NCBI GenBank assembly: GCA_001051155.2
Contig: JYIP02000003.1
Location: 372,001-436,000 of the forward strand
DNA from: Chrysoporthe austroafricana
Taxonomy: Eukaryota; Ascomycota; Sordariomycetes; Diaporthales; Cryphonectriaceae
Direction: 5' to 3'
DNA: 64,000 nt
The notes below the pieces were generated by a model. The model was not told where the DNA came from. It ran no database searches and saw only the letters and a program-made list of their open reading frames with translations. The position numbers were made by a program, and so were the translations under genes. Positions 1 through 10,748 of the stretch are shown piece by piece; position 1 is the first letter of the stretch; each line of letters opens with the position of its first letter.

Positions 1-1063
1 GTTTGGTCTGTTCCAGTGTTCTTCCGAACTGCATGCATGTTTGATCGGGAGCTAATTAGGTGATCCAGATCACTCTCTTTCAATTTCCACTTCGAGTACT
101 AACCCGCAAGACTTCTCATCTTCGTCTCCCGTTTTGCGGCATTCCGAGTGAAGCCCGCCTCGCTTGGGAACGAGCTGATATTCGACTTGTAAACCGTCAT
201 TCCTCACGCACATCTAAGAGAAAGGGGACACACGAAGAAGACGGGACCAGTTGCTGCATCTGTTTGCTACATTGATCGTGCCATGCCTGCTCTCGTCTCG
301 CTTCCGACCTCGCTATGATTTGGTGGTTCCTCATGCCCAGACTGATCCAGTGGAACCCCCCCCCCGTCTCGGAGGTCCATTCCCTTCGACTATGTGCTAC
401 TATGAATCTAGGCTGAGGTACATACGAGGCAGATATTATTCCGAGTACTCACACGGACAGAGTAAAACCTTTTAGCGCTCCATGTTGTCTGCCAGTATCA
501 TTGTGGCATCTACACCGCTTTACAGGTGGACGGGAGCATCCAACCCTTCGCCCTCAGCACTGGACTAGAGAATCGATAGTTGCAGATATATAACAAGAGA
601 GATATCTGGCTACGAGCTAAGCATTTTCTTCCCTCTAGGTATTCCAGGTACATGTAGGATCGTTCCTGGTGGAGTATTAAGCCATGTCCTCCCCTGTGGC
701 TACGTCAGAGCGAAGATCTGAAGAATGTCCTGTAGAAGGCATTCAGCAATCCTCTGTCCTTCCTGTTCTATGCATTTCTATATTATTTTCTCTCCTCCAT
801 TTCAAGCCCGTCCAAATTCTCACCTTTATAACGTGACTGTTGAGAGGTTGTTGGACAGAGGGGCCACGAAGGGTTTGGGTAGTATTATTATACTTCCCAC
901 GCGCTAGGCTTATCGGCCGACCCCGGCACGCCGCCGACCTCATCAACAACAACGCGCCAACACGCCCACAGCCCTGCTTGTTGTCCACCTTCTTTTCTCA
1001 CCACGGCTACGGTACGGCGTGCTTTCCCCTCCCTTCGCGCGCGCCCAAACAAACAAACAGACC
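1..1063. other. Left-edge intergenic region and promoter of the FAD oxidoreductase
   Basis: I see no supportable gene here. The short open frames lack ATG starts or coding character, and composition is AT-richer than the following exon. The last 60 bases before the ATG at 1064 are pyrimidine- and CAAA-rich, as in many fungal leaders. Confidence 0.6.
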
Positions 1064-2782
1064 ATGGACCTCCTCAAGCGCTTCATATCCCTCTTCAAGC
1101 TGCCCCTCGCGGTCATCTCCGTCCTCCGCGCGCTGTACAGCGACTACTCCGCTCTGCTTGCGCGCGCGCGCTCGCCGCCTGGCATCCCGGTGCCCAACCC
1201 TTCGAGCGCCTTCTGGCAGGACGCCCCGCCGTACCCGGAGCTCTGCGACGTCCGGTCCGCGGCCGGGCCGCCCGAGACGGCCGACATCGTGATCATCGGC
1301 TCGGGCATCACGGGCGCGGCGGTCGCGAGGACGGTGCTGCGGGAGCTGGCGCGGAAGCGGGGCGGTGGCGACCCCGGGCGGGAGGCGGCGGAGGCAGAGA
1401 CGGATGGGGACGAGGAAAAGGAGCAGGATGAGCTCCACGCGGCGCAGCGGCGGCGGCGGCGGCGCTGGGTCCGCGTCCTGGTGCTGGAGGCCCGCCAGCT
1501 CTGCTCCGGCGCCACAGGGCGCAACGGCGGCCACATCAAGGCGTCGCCGCACGAGCTCTTCCACCGGCTCACGCACGCCGGCGGGCTGCCGCCGCGCCGC
1601 GCCGCGCGGCTGTGCGCGCTCCAGACTAGCCACCTGCAGGCGCTCGGCGAGGTCGCCCGGGCCGAGGGCGTCGCGGCCGTCGCAGAGTTCCGCGAGGTGC
1701 GCACCGTCGACCTCGCTGTGGACCCGGACATCGACGCGCGCATGAAGGCGCAGGCGGACGAGTTCGCGCCGCACCGGCCGCCGGGGTACGAGATGCGAAG
1801 CTACTCGGGCGACGAGGCGCGGGCGCTGTTCGGCGCCAGCGCGCACGTCGTGGGCGCCGTCGAGTACCCCGCGGGCGCGCTCTGGCCGTACCGCTTCGTC
1901 ACGGCCCTGTGGCGGAGGCTGCTGGACCAGTTCCCGGGCGAGTTGGCCATCGAGACGGGCACGGCGGTGACGGCCGTCGAGGTCCGCGGCGGGGATCCCA
2001 CGTTCCCGTACGCCGTGTCGACGAGCCGGGGCGAGGTCCGCGCCCGCCATGTCGTCCACGCCACCAACGGATTCGCCGCGCAGCTCGTCCCGGGCCTCCT
2101 GGGCAAGGCCTCGGGCGTGCTGTGCCACATGACGGCGCAGCGACCCGGGCAGGAGTTCCCGAACCGCGACGGGAAGCAGTCGTGGTCTGTCATGTACAAC
2201 CAGGGCTTCGACTACATCACCCAGCGGCCCAGCGTGTCGGAAACGGAGGGCAGCGAAATCATGATCGGCGGGGGGCTGTTCCAGAGCGGCAAGCAGGGCA
2301 TGGACATGTTCGGGGTGTACGACGACAGCAGGACGGACGCCATGACGCTCATGCACCTGGAGGGCGTCATGCCGACCGTGTTCAGATGGGGCGCGGAGGC
2401 GCCCGGGCGGAGGGTGATCAAGGCCTGGTCGGGCGTCGTGGGCTTCACCGGCGACGTGCTGCCGCTCGTGGGGAGGCTCGACCCAAGGCTCACCAGGCGG
2501 GCGGTCAAGGGCAGCGGCGGCGGCGAGGCAACAGGGAGCCGCGCCAATACCGTCAGGCCGGGCGAGTGGATTGCAGCCTACTTCTGCGGCGACGGCATGG
2601 TCTGGTCGTGGCTGTGTGGCACGGCCGTGGGGATCATGCTCGCGGGCAGTGAGGAGGAGGATCTGCCCAAGGAGCCCGGCCGGCCAGCTGGCAGGCTGGA
2701 CAGCTGGTTCCCGCCGGAGCTCTACGCGAGCTGGGCGAGAGTGAAGGCGATGGACATTGCGGATCTGGCAGACGAGTTATAA
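1064..2782 (+). CDS. FAD-dependent oxidoreductase, DAO family
   Basis: An intronless 572-residue protein. A dinucleotide-binding motif, IVIIGSGITGAAVART, lies near residues 75-90. A later GATGRNGGHIKA segment is typical of fungal DAO-fold (PF01266) oxidoreductases that oxidise amino or imino groups with FAD. The C-terminal part keeps the family pattern (WSGVVGFTGDVLPLVG, then CGDGMVWSW). I chose the ATG at 1064 because it sits in a good context and removes 15 unlikely upstream residues. The first 25 residues are hydrophobic and basic and may be a membrane anchor. An acidic, Arg-rich insertion at about residues 105-140 separates the Gly-rich loop from the next strand. Substrate unknown. The gene converges with the nitrilase, and a joint role in nitrogen scavenging is only inference. 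Confidence 0.9.
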   Translation: MDLLKRFISLFKLPLAVISVLRALYSDYSALLARARSPPGIPVPNPSSAFWQDAPPYPELCDVRSAAGPPETADIVIIGSGITGAAVARTVLRELARKRGGGDPGREAAEAETDGDEEKEQDELHAAQRRRRRRWVRVLVLEARQLCSGATGRNGGHIKASPHELFHRLTHAGGLPPRRAARLCALQTSHLQALGEVARAEGVAAVAEFREVRTVDLAVDPDIDARMKAQADEFAPHRPPGYEMRSYSGDEARALFGASAHVVGAVEYPAGALWPYRFVTALWRRLLDQFPGELAIETGTAVTAVEVRGGDPTFPYAVSTSRGEVRARHVVHATNGFAAQLVPGLLGKASGVLCHMTAQRPGQEFPNRDGKQSWSVMYNQGFDYITQRPSVSETEGSEIMIGGGLFQSGKQGMDMFGVYDDSRTDAMTLMHLEGVMPTVFRWGAEAPGRRVIKAWSGVVGFTGDVLPLVGRLDPRLTRRAVKGSGGGEATGSRANTVRPGEWIAAYFCGDGMVWSWLCGTAVGIMLAGSEEEDLPKEPGRPAGRLDSWFPPELYASWARVKAMDIADLADEL

Positions 2783-3043
2783 GTGGGAGCCTCAGCTCAG
2801 GTGAAAAGACGGTAGTGAATCTGCGGACCCAGGCAAGACAGCTTAGAGAACCCATCATGGTATTCACGTCAGTAACCCCAGTGGGCGGCGCCCCATGGCC
2901 CTTCAACTTGTCGCCTTATGTGATTCATGGCTGCGCCTCATGCTCAATTTTATCAGTCTCCCGGCAGACCTGCTAAATACATCCATCCATCATATACAAA
3001 ACAACCGACTATCTAGGCGTCACGGGTCTCAGTAACGAGGCTG

Positions 3044-4551
3044 CTAGTAAGGCAACGGGGTAAGATCCAAGCCCTCGACAGAGAACTTGAACGAGTCATT
3101 CCTGTAAATTGTCAGCCCGCCATCCCCTCAAAGCGCAATCCTATCCGCCGAGGATACTCACCTCGAATAGCTCCCACCGGCGTCGAGATCCAGTCGGCCC
3201 CGGATGCAATCCTTGAAGTCCACGTCCGCATAGATGATGCCCTCGTCATCCTCCCACTGCGGCCCAGCGAGGACGTCGCCGAACGGGCCCGTGATGCATG
3301 ACCCCCCGCGCGAGATGAACTTTTCGCCACCCGGCCGGACGGTCCCCGCCGCCGGGGCCAGCCCGTTCGTCCTCCTGGGCTTCCCGCCGCCGGCGATGTT
3401 GTTCACCTCGATCGTCGTGCCGGTGGCGTCGTCGTCGCAGCACAGCACGATCTCGTTGCCGTTCTCGTCGATGACCGACTTCCGGCGGCGCTGGCCCCGG
3501 CCGGGGCCCGCGGCGGCACCGTGCGCGGGCAGCGCGATCTCGAACCCGTCCTCCGTGATGGTCGAGCCGCGCCGCGCGCGCGGCGGCCCCTGCTCGTACG
3601 GCGGGGCATCGCCCTCGTCGTCGTCGCCGTCCCTGCCCGCGGCCCCGTCGGCGGCCCCGCCGTCGCGCACGCACATGTTGGAGCTCACCACGAAGCAGCG
3701 GCCCTCGATGCCCACCGTGCGCATCAGGCCCAGCCACGCGTCCCGCCCGTCGGCGGTCGGCGCGAGCCACAGGTTCACGTTCTGCGCGTAGATGGCCTGC
3801 CGGAGCAGCGGCATGTAGTTCTCCCAGCAGACAGCGGCGGCCATGTTGACGCGGACCCCGCGGATCACGGTCGACACCGCCTGGAGGGTCTGCGGGGAGC
3901 CCTGCGCCCAGATCAGGCGCTCGGTGCCAGTCTGTGATGGGCTTAGCAGGGGGGGGGGGAAGGGGAAACGAGGGCCAGAAAAAAAGAAACGGGCTCGTGG
4001 GGAGGGGAGGGTGAAGGGGGCGAACGTACCGGCATGACCTTCCGCCTCTTCCCGATCATGCCCCTCTCGGGGCAGACGTAGACGGCGGAGCAGTACAGGC
4101 TCCCGCCGGCCTTCTCGATGCACCCGACGACGAGGAACAGGCCGGCCTCGGCGGCGATGGCCTCGAGCTCCTCCCGGGTGCCGTCGCCGCGGGCGGGGCG
4201 GCCGGCGGCGGCAGCGCCGGGCAGGGGGTCGGCGGGCAGGGTGCGGCGGACCCAGGCGTCGCCGGCGCCGGCGCCCCCGCCGACGACGTCGCCCAGGTCG
4301 ACGGCGGCCTCGAAGTAGCGCACGAACTCGTCGCGGCCCTCGGCGGAGCGGCCGCCGACGACGCAGCCGAACGCGGAGCCGCGCGGGTAGCCGCCGATGT
4401 AGGCCTCGGGGAGCAGGAGGATGTCGGCGCGGTGGGCGGCGGCGGCGCGGTTGGCGAGCTGGCGCAGCTGGGCCAGGGTGGCGGCGGTGGTGGGCTGCGT
4501 GGCGGGCGAGGCCGTGGCCAGCCGGACGAGGCCTGGCGCAGGGGCGGACAT
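3044..4551 (-). CDS. Nitrilase (carbon-nitrogen hydrolase)
   Basis: Spliced from exons 4030-4551, 3162-3931 and 3101-3044, giving 449 residues. The protein belongs to the nitrilase superfamily, which hydrolyses nitriles to acids and ammonia. The Glu-Lys-Cys triad is visible: E49 in LLLPEAYIGGYP, K171 in GKRRKVMP and C209 in AAVCWENYMPLLR. The second intron restores the family-like end NDSFKFSVEGLDLTPLPY. Usual length is about 320-360 residues. The excess is an acidic/basic linker of about 105 residues (264-378) between SSNMCVR and the GGSCITGPFG segment. It holds two similar 15-residue motifs beginning RRGST and RRKSV. Splice sites are canonical. Substrate unknown; cyanide hydratase is less likely but not excluded. 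Confidence 0.92.
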
Positions 4552-5464
4552 GGCGGTGAGAGGAGGCGTGTGCTGCTGCTGCTGTGTCTCACTCTTCGCG
4601 GACGGGCGTGAGGGTGCGCGTGAGGGTGAGTGAGGGTGAGTAAGGGTGGTGAGAGGGGCGCGGTTCGCCGGATCAGGTCAAGATGCGCCCTGTATAGGTT
4701 CGTTCTGGTGACTCACTCCACCAGGCCCGGGTCACGAGAGGAGATCGCGAGGCTATCAGGCCGGGCCGGCGAGGTCCAAGGCTGTGTCGCGATAGAGTTA
4801 CGTAAGAACAAACACTGCGTGCGTGTAGTATGGTCGACGCTGTGGGCTCGACGCCGAGGCGGTTGGCTAGCTGACGATGGGCCCCAGCGTTAGTCGTGAC
4901 TAGTCGTGGCGTTCTAACTCGTCCCATGTAAGTGCCCCGCCGCTGCCGCGGCCTGCGCTGCCGCGGCATATGCAATATCTGCACATGGCATTGTATAGCA
5001 GAAGGGTCGCATTTTGGAGAGAGGCCCTCTCGTCGACGACCACTCACATGCGGTCCCAGCCCCGTGTGGCAGAGCAGAGGCGGCGGGACGCGCGAGGCGG
5101 ACGGGGCGCGCGAGGGCTTCAGGAGCAATGAAGAGTCAATTCCTCTTCTATCAAGTACTGGGTATCGATTCCGTTCCAAACCATAAGTCGTGCATCACTG
5201 TGTGCCACTCCTCCCAGCAGTAAACAGAGACAGAGAGAGGAAGAAAAAAAAAAAAAGAAAAGAGAGAGAAAAGAAACGGGAAAAAAAAGACAGGCCACCA
5301 AAACAACAAAAGCAGGCCGATAAACTCCGTCCAGCGCCCACAGCCGCAACACCCGGTCCCCCGTCTTCGTTGCCATGCCTGGCGGGCGCGCCGTATGTCC
5401 GTCCTGCGCGTCGTGCCGCCGACCAGGCCCTCTGCCCTGTGCCCTGTGTCCTGTGCTCTGTGCC
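4552..5464. other. Intergenic region with a homopurine tract
   Basis: This holds the nitrilase promoter and the 3' flank of the next minus-strand gene. No gene was seen. Next to the nitrilase start is a GTGAGG/GTGAGT-rich stretch (about 4605-4655). A 45-base pure purine tract lies at 5232-5276. Confidence 0.6.
5232..5276 (+). repeat. Homopurine (A/G) tract
   Basis: Forty-five consecutive purines, including a run of 13 A, lie about 190 bases beyond the stop codon of the minus-strand gene ending at 5465. On the transcript this is a pyrimidine-rich tract downstream of the coding region, so it may affect 3' end formation. That role is inference. Confidence 0.7.
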
Positions 5465-6544
5465 CTATGATTCACTCGCGACCGGCAGGGGCCCGCCGCC
5501 GCCGATGCTCCCGCTCAGGCTGTCGGCGCGGCCGTGGCCGGTGGTCAGGCCGGTGACGGAGCGCTCGGCGATGGACCGCGCGGTGGTCAGGCCGGGGCTC
5601 GTGGGCTGGCCGTCGAGGTTGGCGCTCAGCACCGACAGCGGCAGCGACTCGCGGCTGCCGCCGAACTGGGAGGGCGGCAGGGCGCGCACCGACGCGTGGT
5701 CGTAGTCCGTGTCCCAGGAGCGCCGCCTACGGCGCTGGGTGGACGAGGCCAGCGTCAGGATGGAGATGTTGTCGTTGAGCAGGTTGTTGGCGATGATGGC
5801 GCTGTAGGTCGCCGGGCGGTACGCGCTGCGCGTGGTGCGGTCGGTGCCGGGCATCGCCGTCACGAGCGCCTGCGGCTGGCTGTACTGCACGGCGTCGGCC
5901 GCCTGGTCGCGCGACGACGACGTCGCCGCCCCCGCCTGGGCGCCCGCGCCGCCGCCCCCGCCGTGGCCGTTGTGGTGGGCGGCGCCGGCGGGCGCGCCGT
6001 TGACCAGCTGCGACTGGATGGTGGAGAGGGTGGTCGCGACGGAGCGGGCGGATGGCGCCGGCGACGAGAAGGTGCTGTCGGGCCTGCGCGGGTCGGTGGC
6101 GGTGATCATGGTGCCGGCGAGCGAGGTGCCACCGTACGAGGGCGCCGTCGTGGGCGGGCGGCCCTCGGCCTCGACGTCGTCGTCGTCGTCGCCGTCCGGC
6201 GAGGCCCGGCCGCTCGTCGTCGAGAGGAGGGACTGCCTGTTGTCGAGCTCCTCGGCCGAGTGCACGACCAGCTCGAGCGCGGGGTCGCGGGCGCCGGCGC
6301 TGTCGACGGTGGACACGCCCGAGTGCGGGTAGTCTATGGACCGCGGCTGCGACTGCGACGCGTAGGGGTGGTGGGTATGGCTATGGTGGTCGTGGTGGTC
6401 GTGCTGGCGCGCGGCGTGCCTGGAGCTGACGTGCCCAGACTGCGGGTACGGGTTGTTGGGGCCCTTCGCGCGCTTCATCTTCTGGTTCAGCTTCTTGACC
6501 CACTTCGTGAACGGTTTCCGCCGGTCGGCGGGCACAGTGGCCAT
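5465..6544 (-). CDS. Conserved low-complexity fungal protein
   Basis: An intronless 359-residue protein. The N-terminus is basic (MATVPADRRKPFTKWVKKLN) and reads like a short conserved head found in many filamentous ascomycete proteins of unknown function. The rest is rich in Ser, Thr, Ala, Gly and His. It has a His/Asp patch near residues 48-60, an acidic Asp run encoded by GAC repeats, and dispersed SVSGL/SITGL-like motifs near the end. No catalytic motif, signal peptide or membrane helix was seen. The ATG has a good context, and the long antisense frame opposite it is a GC-bias shadow. Function not recognised. Confidence 0.72.
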   Translation of the reverse strand: MATVPADRRKPFTKWVKKLNQKMKRAKGPNNPYPQSGHVSSRHAARQHDHHDHHSHTHHPYASQSQPRSIDYPHSGVSTVDSAGARDPALELVVHSAEELDNRQSLLSTTSGRASPDGDDDDDVEAEGRPPTTAPSYGGTSLAGTMITATDPRRPDSTFSSPAPSARSVATTLSTIQSQLVNGAPAGAAHHNGHGGGGGAGAQAGAATSSSRDQAADAVQYSQPQALVTAMPGTDRTTRSAYRPATYSAIIANNLLNDNISILTLASSTQRRRRRSWDTDYDHASVRALPPSQFGGSRESLPLSVLSANLDGQPTSPGLTTARSIAERSVTGLTTGHGRADSLSGSIGGGGPLPVASES

Positions 6545-7630
6545 CGTGGGATCGGTATGAGAGAGGTGTGGGTGTGGGTGTGGCGGGCGGTGCTGCTCGC
6601 AGGGCGAGGCCAGGCAGGCCAGGCAGGCGAGGATGACGCGGGAAAGGGGAGCGAGGCTGTAGAGATCGAGGGCGGCGACGAGGGCGCAGGCGGGGCGGTA
6701 GAGGGCGAATTGGTCGACGACGGCCTCCTCCTTTTGTTGTCCAGCAGGGCGAGTGTCGCCTTGGTCAGGTCAGGTCGGCGCAGGGCAGAGAACAAGAGAG
6801 GATGGCAGAGGTCGGAAATTAGAGAGAGGCGGCGGCGAGTTGGAGATGGAGATGAAGATGGAGATGGAGGCTTTGGGTGGGTGGTGGTGGGATGTTACAG
6901 GGCAGCACCAGCACCAGCGTGCAGGCCCTGCAGGCGGGCGCCCAGCCCAGCCCTAAGCAAGCCAGCCCAGCCCAGCCCAGCCTAGCCTGACCCGGCCTGA
7001 CCAGGCACGCCAGCCGCAGCCCAGGCCAGGTCGACCCCCAGGGGCAGCCCTAGTGCCTGCTAGGCAGGGCTGGCCGCAGGGCAGGCCAGTGCTGGGCGAT
7101 GCAGTGCAGGACTGTAGCAGGTGGCAGCGCAGGGCCACTCCTCGCCTGCCCGCCTGCCCGCAGGGCTGCACCCAGCCGCTACCAGCGTACCTAGTACTAG
7201 GGTGCTAGGTAGGGGCCCTGGGGCCACGGGCCCGCCTGAGCCAGCGCCGTCGGGCCTCAGAGCGCCCGATTGGGCGGCACCCACAGTGGGCCCCGTGACG
7301 TCATGCAGGTAGCGTCTGCACCTCACCTCACCAGTGCGTGCTCACCACTACGCTCGCGCAGCTCGAAAACGACAAGCTAGCTTCAGCTAACCTCCTCCTA
7401 CTGCTGCTGCTTCTGCTTCTGCTGCTGCTGCGGCTGATCAACGGACCCACACACGGCCCAGTGACGCCTCGACCGGCCCACCGCGAACCGTCTTCACCAT
7501 ATTGAGTTACTAAATTAGTACTGGGCGACCAGATCGGGCCTCGGAGACCAGGCGCTGGCAGCTGCAGCCCAGACACGAACATCTCGACACGAGTATCTCG
7601 ACATGAGCATCTCGACATGAGCATCTCGAC
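6545..7630. other. Divergent intergenic region with GC-rich repeats
   Basis: This lies between the start of the low-complexity protein (-) and MLH3 (+). No gene was seen. It contains CAGCC-type pentanucleotide repeats (about 6941-6995), a CTG/TTC trinucleotide patch (about 7388-7433), and the 14-base minisatellite described separately at the MLH3 start. Confidence 0.6.
6941..6995 (+). repeat. Imperfect CAGCC pentanucleotide repeat
   Basis: Consecutive CCAGC/CAGCC units, some altered to CTAGCC or CTGACC, lie upstream of the minus-strand gene starting at 6544. This is a simple low-complexity repeat with no visible coding role. Confidence 0.6.
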
Positions 7631-7633
7631 ATG
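7577..7633 (+). repeat. 14-base minisatellite ending in the MLH3 start codon
   Basis: The unit CATCTCGACATGAG, with one variant copy (CACGAG for CATGAG), is repeated about four times and ends exactly at the MLH3 ATG (7631). ATG occurs at 7603, 7617 and 7631. Because 14 is not a multiple of 3, each ATG is in a different frame. The ATG at 7603 opens a 5-codon upstream ORF whose TGA (7618-7620) overlaps the ATG at 7617. The ATG at 7617 opens a second frame that overlaps the start of MLH3. Confidence 0.85.
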
Positions 7634-10600
7634 TCCATCAGGCCGCTCCCGGCGGACGTCGTCGCCCAGATCAGGTCCTCGGTCGCCATCGCGTCCCTCA
7701 ACACCGTCGTCTGCGGCCTCGTCAGGAACTCGCTCGACGCCGCCGCCACCAGGATCAGCGTGACCGTCGACTACCCCAGGGGCAGCTGCTCCGTCGAGGA
7801 CAACGGCGCCGGCATCCCGCCGTCCGAGTTTTCCGAGGACGGCGGCCTGGGCCAGCTGCATTGTACGTGCGCCCCCTCAGCAGCTTGTGACGGCGCCGGC
7901 GCTGACAGGACGAACAAGACACCTCCAAGTTCCCACCCCGGCCCGGCGTCCACGGGAGGCACGGCGTATTCCTGGCGTCCGTCGCCTCGCTCTCGCTCCT
8001 GTCCATCACCTCCCACCACCGGGACTTCCACTCGCACAACTCCCTGGGCATCCACAACTCCCGCGTCCTGGCGAGGCACACGCCATGCCCCCCCGAGCAG
8101 AGGCTCCTCACCTTCAGCCACGGGACGAGGGTCGCCGTGAGAGACCTGTTCGGCTCCATGCCCGTCCGCGTCAAGCACCGTGCGCTGCAGGCCGAGAGGT
8201 CGGCCTTCGGTAGGGACTGGGACCGCCTCCTCCTGGACCTGGTGGCCCTCTTGATCGCCTGGCCCGGCCCGGCTGCCCTGTCTATCCGCGAGGCTTCCGG
8301 CCGCCAGCGGCTGGCCCTGAGCACCGGCGAGGAGCCGGGACAGTGGGTCAGTGACGCCTGCAGGCTCCTCCACCAGGCCGCCCTGTGGGATAGCCCAGAT
8401 ACAAGTGGCTGGGTTGCCATCGGGGCCTCCGCCCCAACCCTGGACATCACCTGCCATGTGTGCCTCGAGCCGGCGGCTACCAAGCGCCTGCAGTTCATCA
8501 GCCTGGGCATCGAGCCGCTGTCCAACGAGAGCCGGTGTAACATCCTGTACGAGGAGGTGAACAAGGTCTTCGCTGACTCCGATTTTGGTGCTGTAGAAGA
8601 CAGTGACTCCGACGGCGCTCCGAAAAGGACCGATAGTGGTGACTTCACAAATAGAGAACTCAAGGTCAGGAAAGGTGTTGACAGGTGGCCCATGTTCATC
8701 CTGAGGATATCTCCTACCGCTTCGGCGTCGTCTCGTGCCATCGCCGTGGATGATATCCTCGACGATCGACGGCCAGACTTGGCTCTAGTAACAGACCTTC
8801 TGAAAGCCATGTTCTACGAGTTTCTCAAAAAGAACCACTGCCGACCCAGGAAGGTCACATTGTCCACAAAATCCACGGCACGACGCCAGAAGGTTAGTAC
8901 CGCCTCCCCTGGGCCGAACGATACTGTCTTCGCGAGGCCGGCCAAGGCACCAGAGGTTGTCCAAAGCCCTAGGTCGACGCCGGCTGGTGAGCCTGCTCCG
9001 AAGATACCACGCCTCGATGCATCAGATAAAGGATCGGAGTCACCCTTCGCCGCATGGTCGAAGATCAAAGCAGGGCAGCCACTGCGGACTTACAAGCAGT
9101 CCGCTCCCTCTCCCTCACTCACCCAGTCTGGCTCCTCGACTCCTTCTCAACCAAGCCGGAATACCACGCCAGGCCACAGCCTCACCGACCGCTCGAGACC
9201 TTCCAGCCCGGATGGCCCTCCCCGTCCTTCCCTCTACAGTGCAGACGGGAAACTAACGCGGCCGCCCTTCGACGACATCAACCCTCGAGAGATGGTGCGG
9301 AAAAAGATGACTGGAGTGCCAGAGCCAGAGTCGAGAGAGGGCTTGCTGCCTGAGGTGCCCAAAAAGCCATCAGTATCTTCAGATCGTCCCGTAGCGGATG
9401 AGACCTTCGAATGGGTCAACCCGGCGACCAAGATGGCCACCACCATCAATTCCCGGACGGGATTTGCGATGGCGCCGAAGCCTTTAACGCTGAACACAAG
9501 GTCTCCCAAAATTGATTCCAGCTCGTCAACTCGCGGCAAAGCGGAACAGGCATCTGAAAGCCGAGACACAACACCGTGGATCAGAGATCTTGTCAAGAAG
9601 TGGCAGAATCCAGTTTTTGAGCCCACCGAGGCCCCTATACCTAAGCTTCCAGACGTGACAGAGACGCTTGGACTCGACCCCAAAGCTGGCCATCATTGTC
9701 ATCATGGCCAACCGTCTTTCAATGCTGGCACATGGCACGAGGCGGCCACCATGGGCCTCCTCGGACGGCTGTCGAAGGACACGTTGAGAAAAGCGCAGCT
9801 CATCGCCCAGGTCGACAAGAAATTCATCTTTGCAAAGGTGTCGTTCGACCACGTCAAGCGAGACGAGGCGGGCGCGGAATCGCCCGAGACATCCTCGATC
9901 TTGCTGCTCATCGACCAGCACGCCGCAGACGAACGCTGCCGCGTCGAGGAGCTCATGCAGGGCTACTTTGAGCCTGCCACGGGTGACAACGGCGCGCAGT
10001 ATTGGAGAGCCGTCACCGAGTCCCTGCCAAAGCCTGCACAGTTCGAACTCTCTCGTCATGACAAAGACCTTCTCGCGCGGCTCCAGGGGTATTTCAAGTA
10101 CTGGGGCATCCACTACGACGTCGAGGGCCCCGGAGGTGACAGTCGTGCTGGCTTAGGCCAGAGCAAGCTGAAGTCTGCCGGTAACAAAGCCCAAATTACT
10201 GTGCGGAGTCTGCCTCCTGCGATCTTGGAGAGATGCAGGACGGAGCCCAGGCTTCTGGCCGAGCTGATCAGGAAGGAGGCCTGGAAGCTGAACGACGAAG
10301 GCGGGCCTGTACCACAGCCAAGCCCGAGGCCGGTCTCAGGGAGAGATCGTTTCGGTGATGCACCGGCCTGGGTATCGCTTCTCCACGGTTGTCCGCAGGG
10401 CATCGTGGAGCTGATCAACTCCCGGTCCTGCAGGAGTAAGTCAGCCCCCCACCCCCGGCATCCGTGTGGCTGCCCCTGGCCCTGCCCAGCACCAACGGCT
10501 GACCATCACGCCTAGGCGCGATCATGTTCAACGACCTCCTCACCCTCGAGCAGTGCTCAGACTTGCTGGAGAGGCTGGTCCGGTGTGCGTTTCCCTTCCA

Positions 10601-10748
10601 GTGCGCCCACGGACGGCCGTCGATGATGCCGCTCGTAGATTTGGGCGACGGCCTGGAGAACATGGACGTTAGAGGCAACAGGGAGACACAAGACGGTGAG
10701 GAGGGTTTTGGGCGGGCCTTGAGGGCGTGGAAGGAGGCGAGGCCTTGA
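7631..10748 (+). CDS. MLH3: DNA mismatch repair / crossover protein MLH3
   Basis: Exons 7631-7862, 7919-10435 and 10516-10748 encode 993 residues. This is a MutL homologue. MLH1-MLH3 nicks DNA in meiotic crossover resolution and some mismatch repair. The N-terminal GHKL ATPase region is present ([19 protein letters not shown], then [18 protein letters not shown] across the first intron). The C-terminal metal-binding endonuclease motif DQHA-x2-E-x4-E is intact from D743. [11 protein letters not shown] at about 946-956, in the last exon, matches the MutL CPHGRP motif. The middle is a Ser/Pro-rich disordered linker. Intron 1 uses an AAG acceptor, the only choice that restores the frame and the LHYTSKF sequence. 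The residue aligned with the catalytic Glu29 of E. coli MutL is Gly29 here, while Asn33 is kept. Confidence 0.92.

Noticed and set aside
1007..2356. 449-codon minus-strand frame opposite the FAD oxidoreductase
   Set aside because: It is a GC-bias shadow. It is Arg/Ala-rich with no motif, while the plus strand has clear family motifs.
5534..6985. 483-codon plus-strand frame opposite the low-complexity protein
   Set aside because: Gly/Arg/Val-rich antisense shadow without motifs; it crosses the promoter of the real gene.
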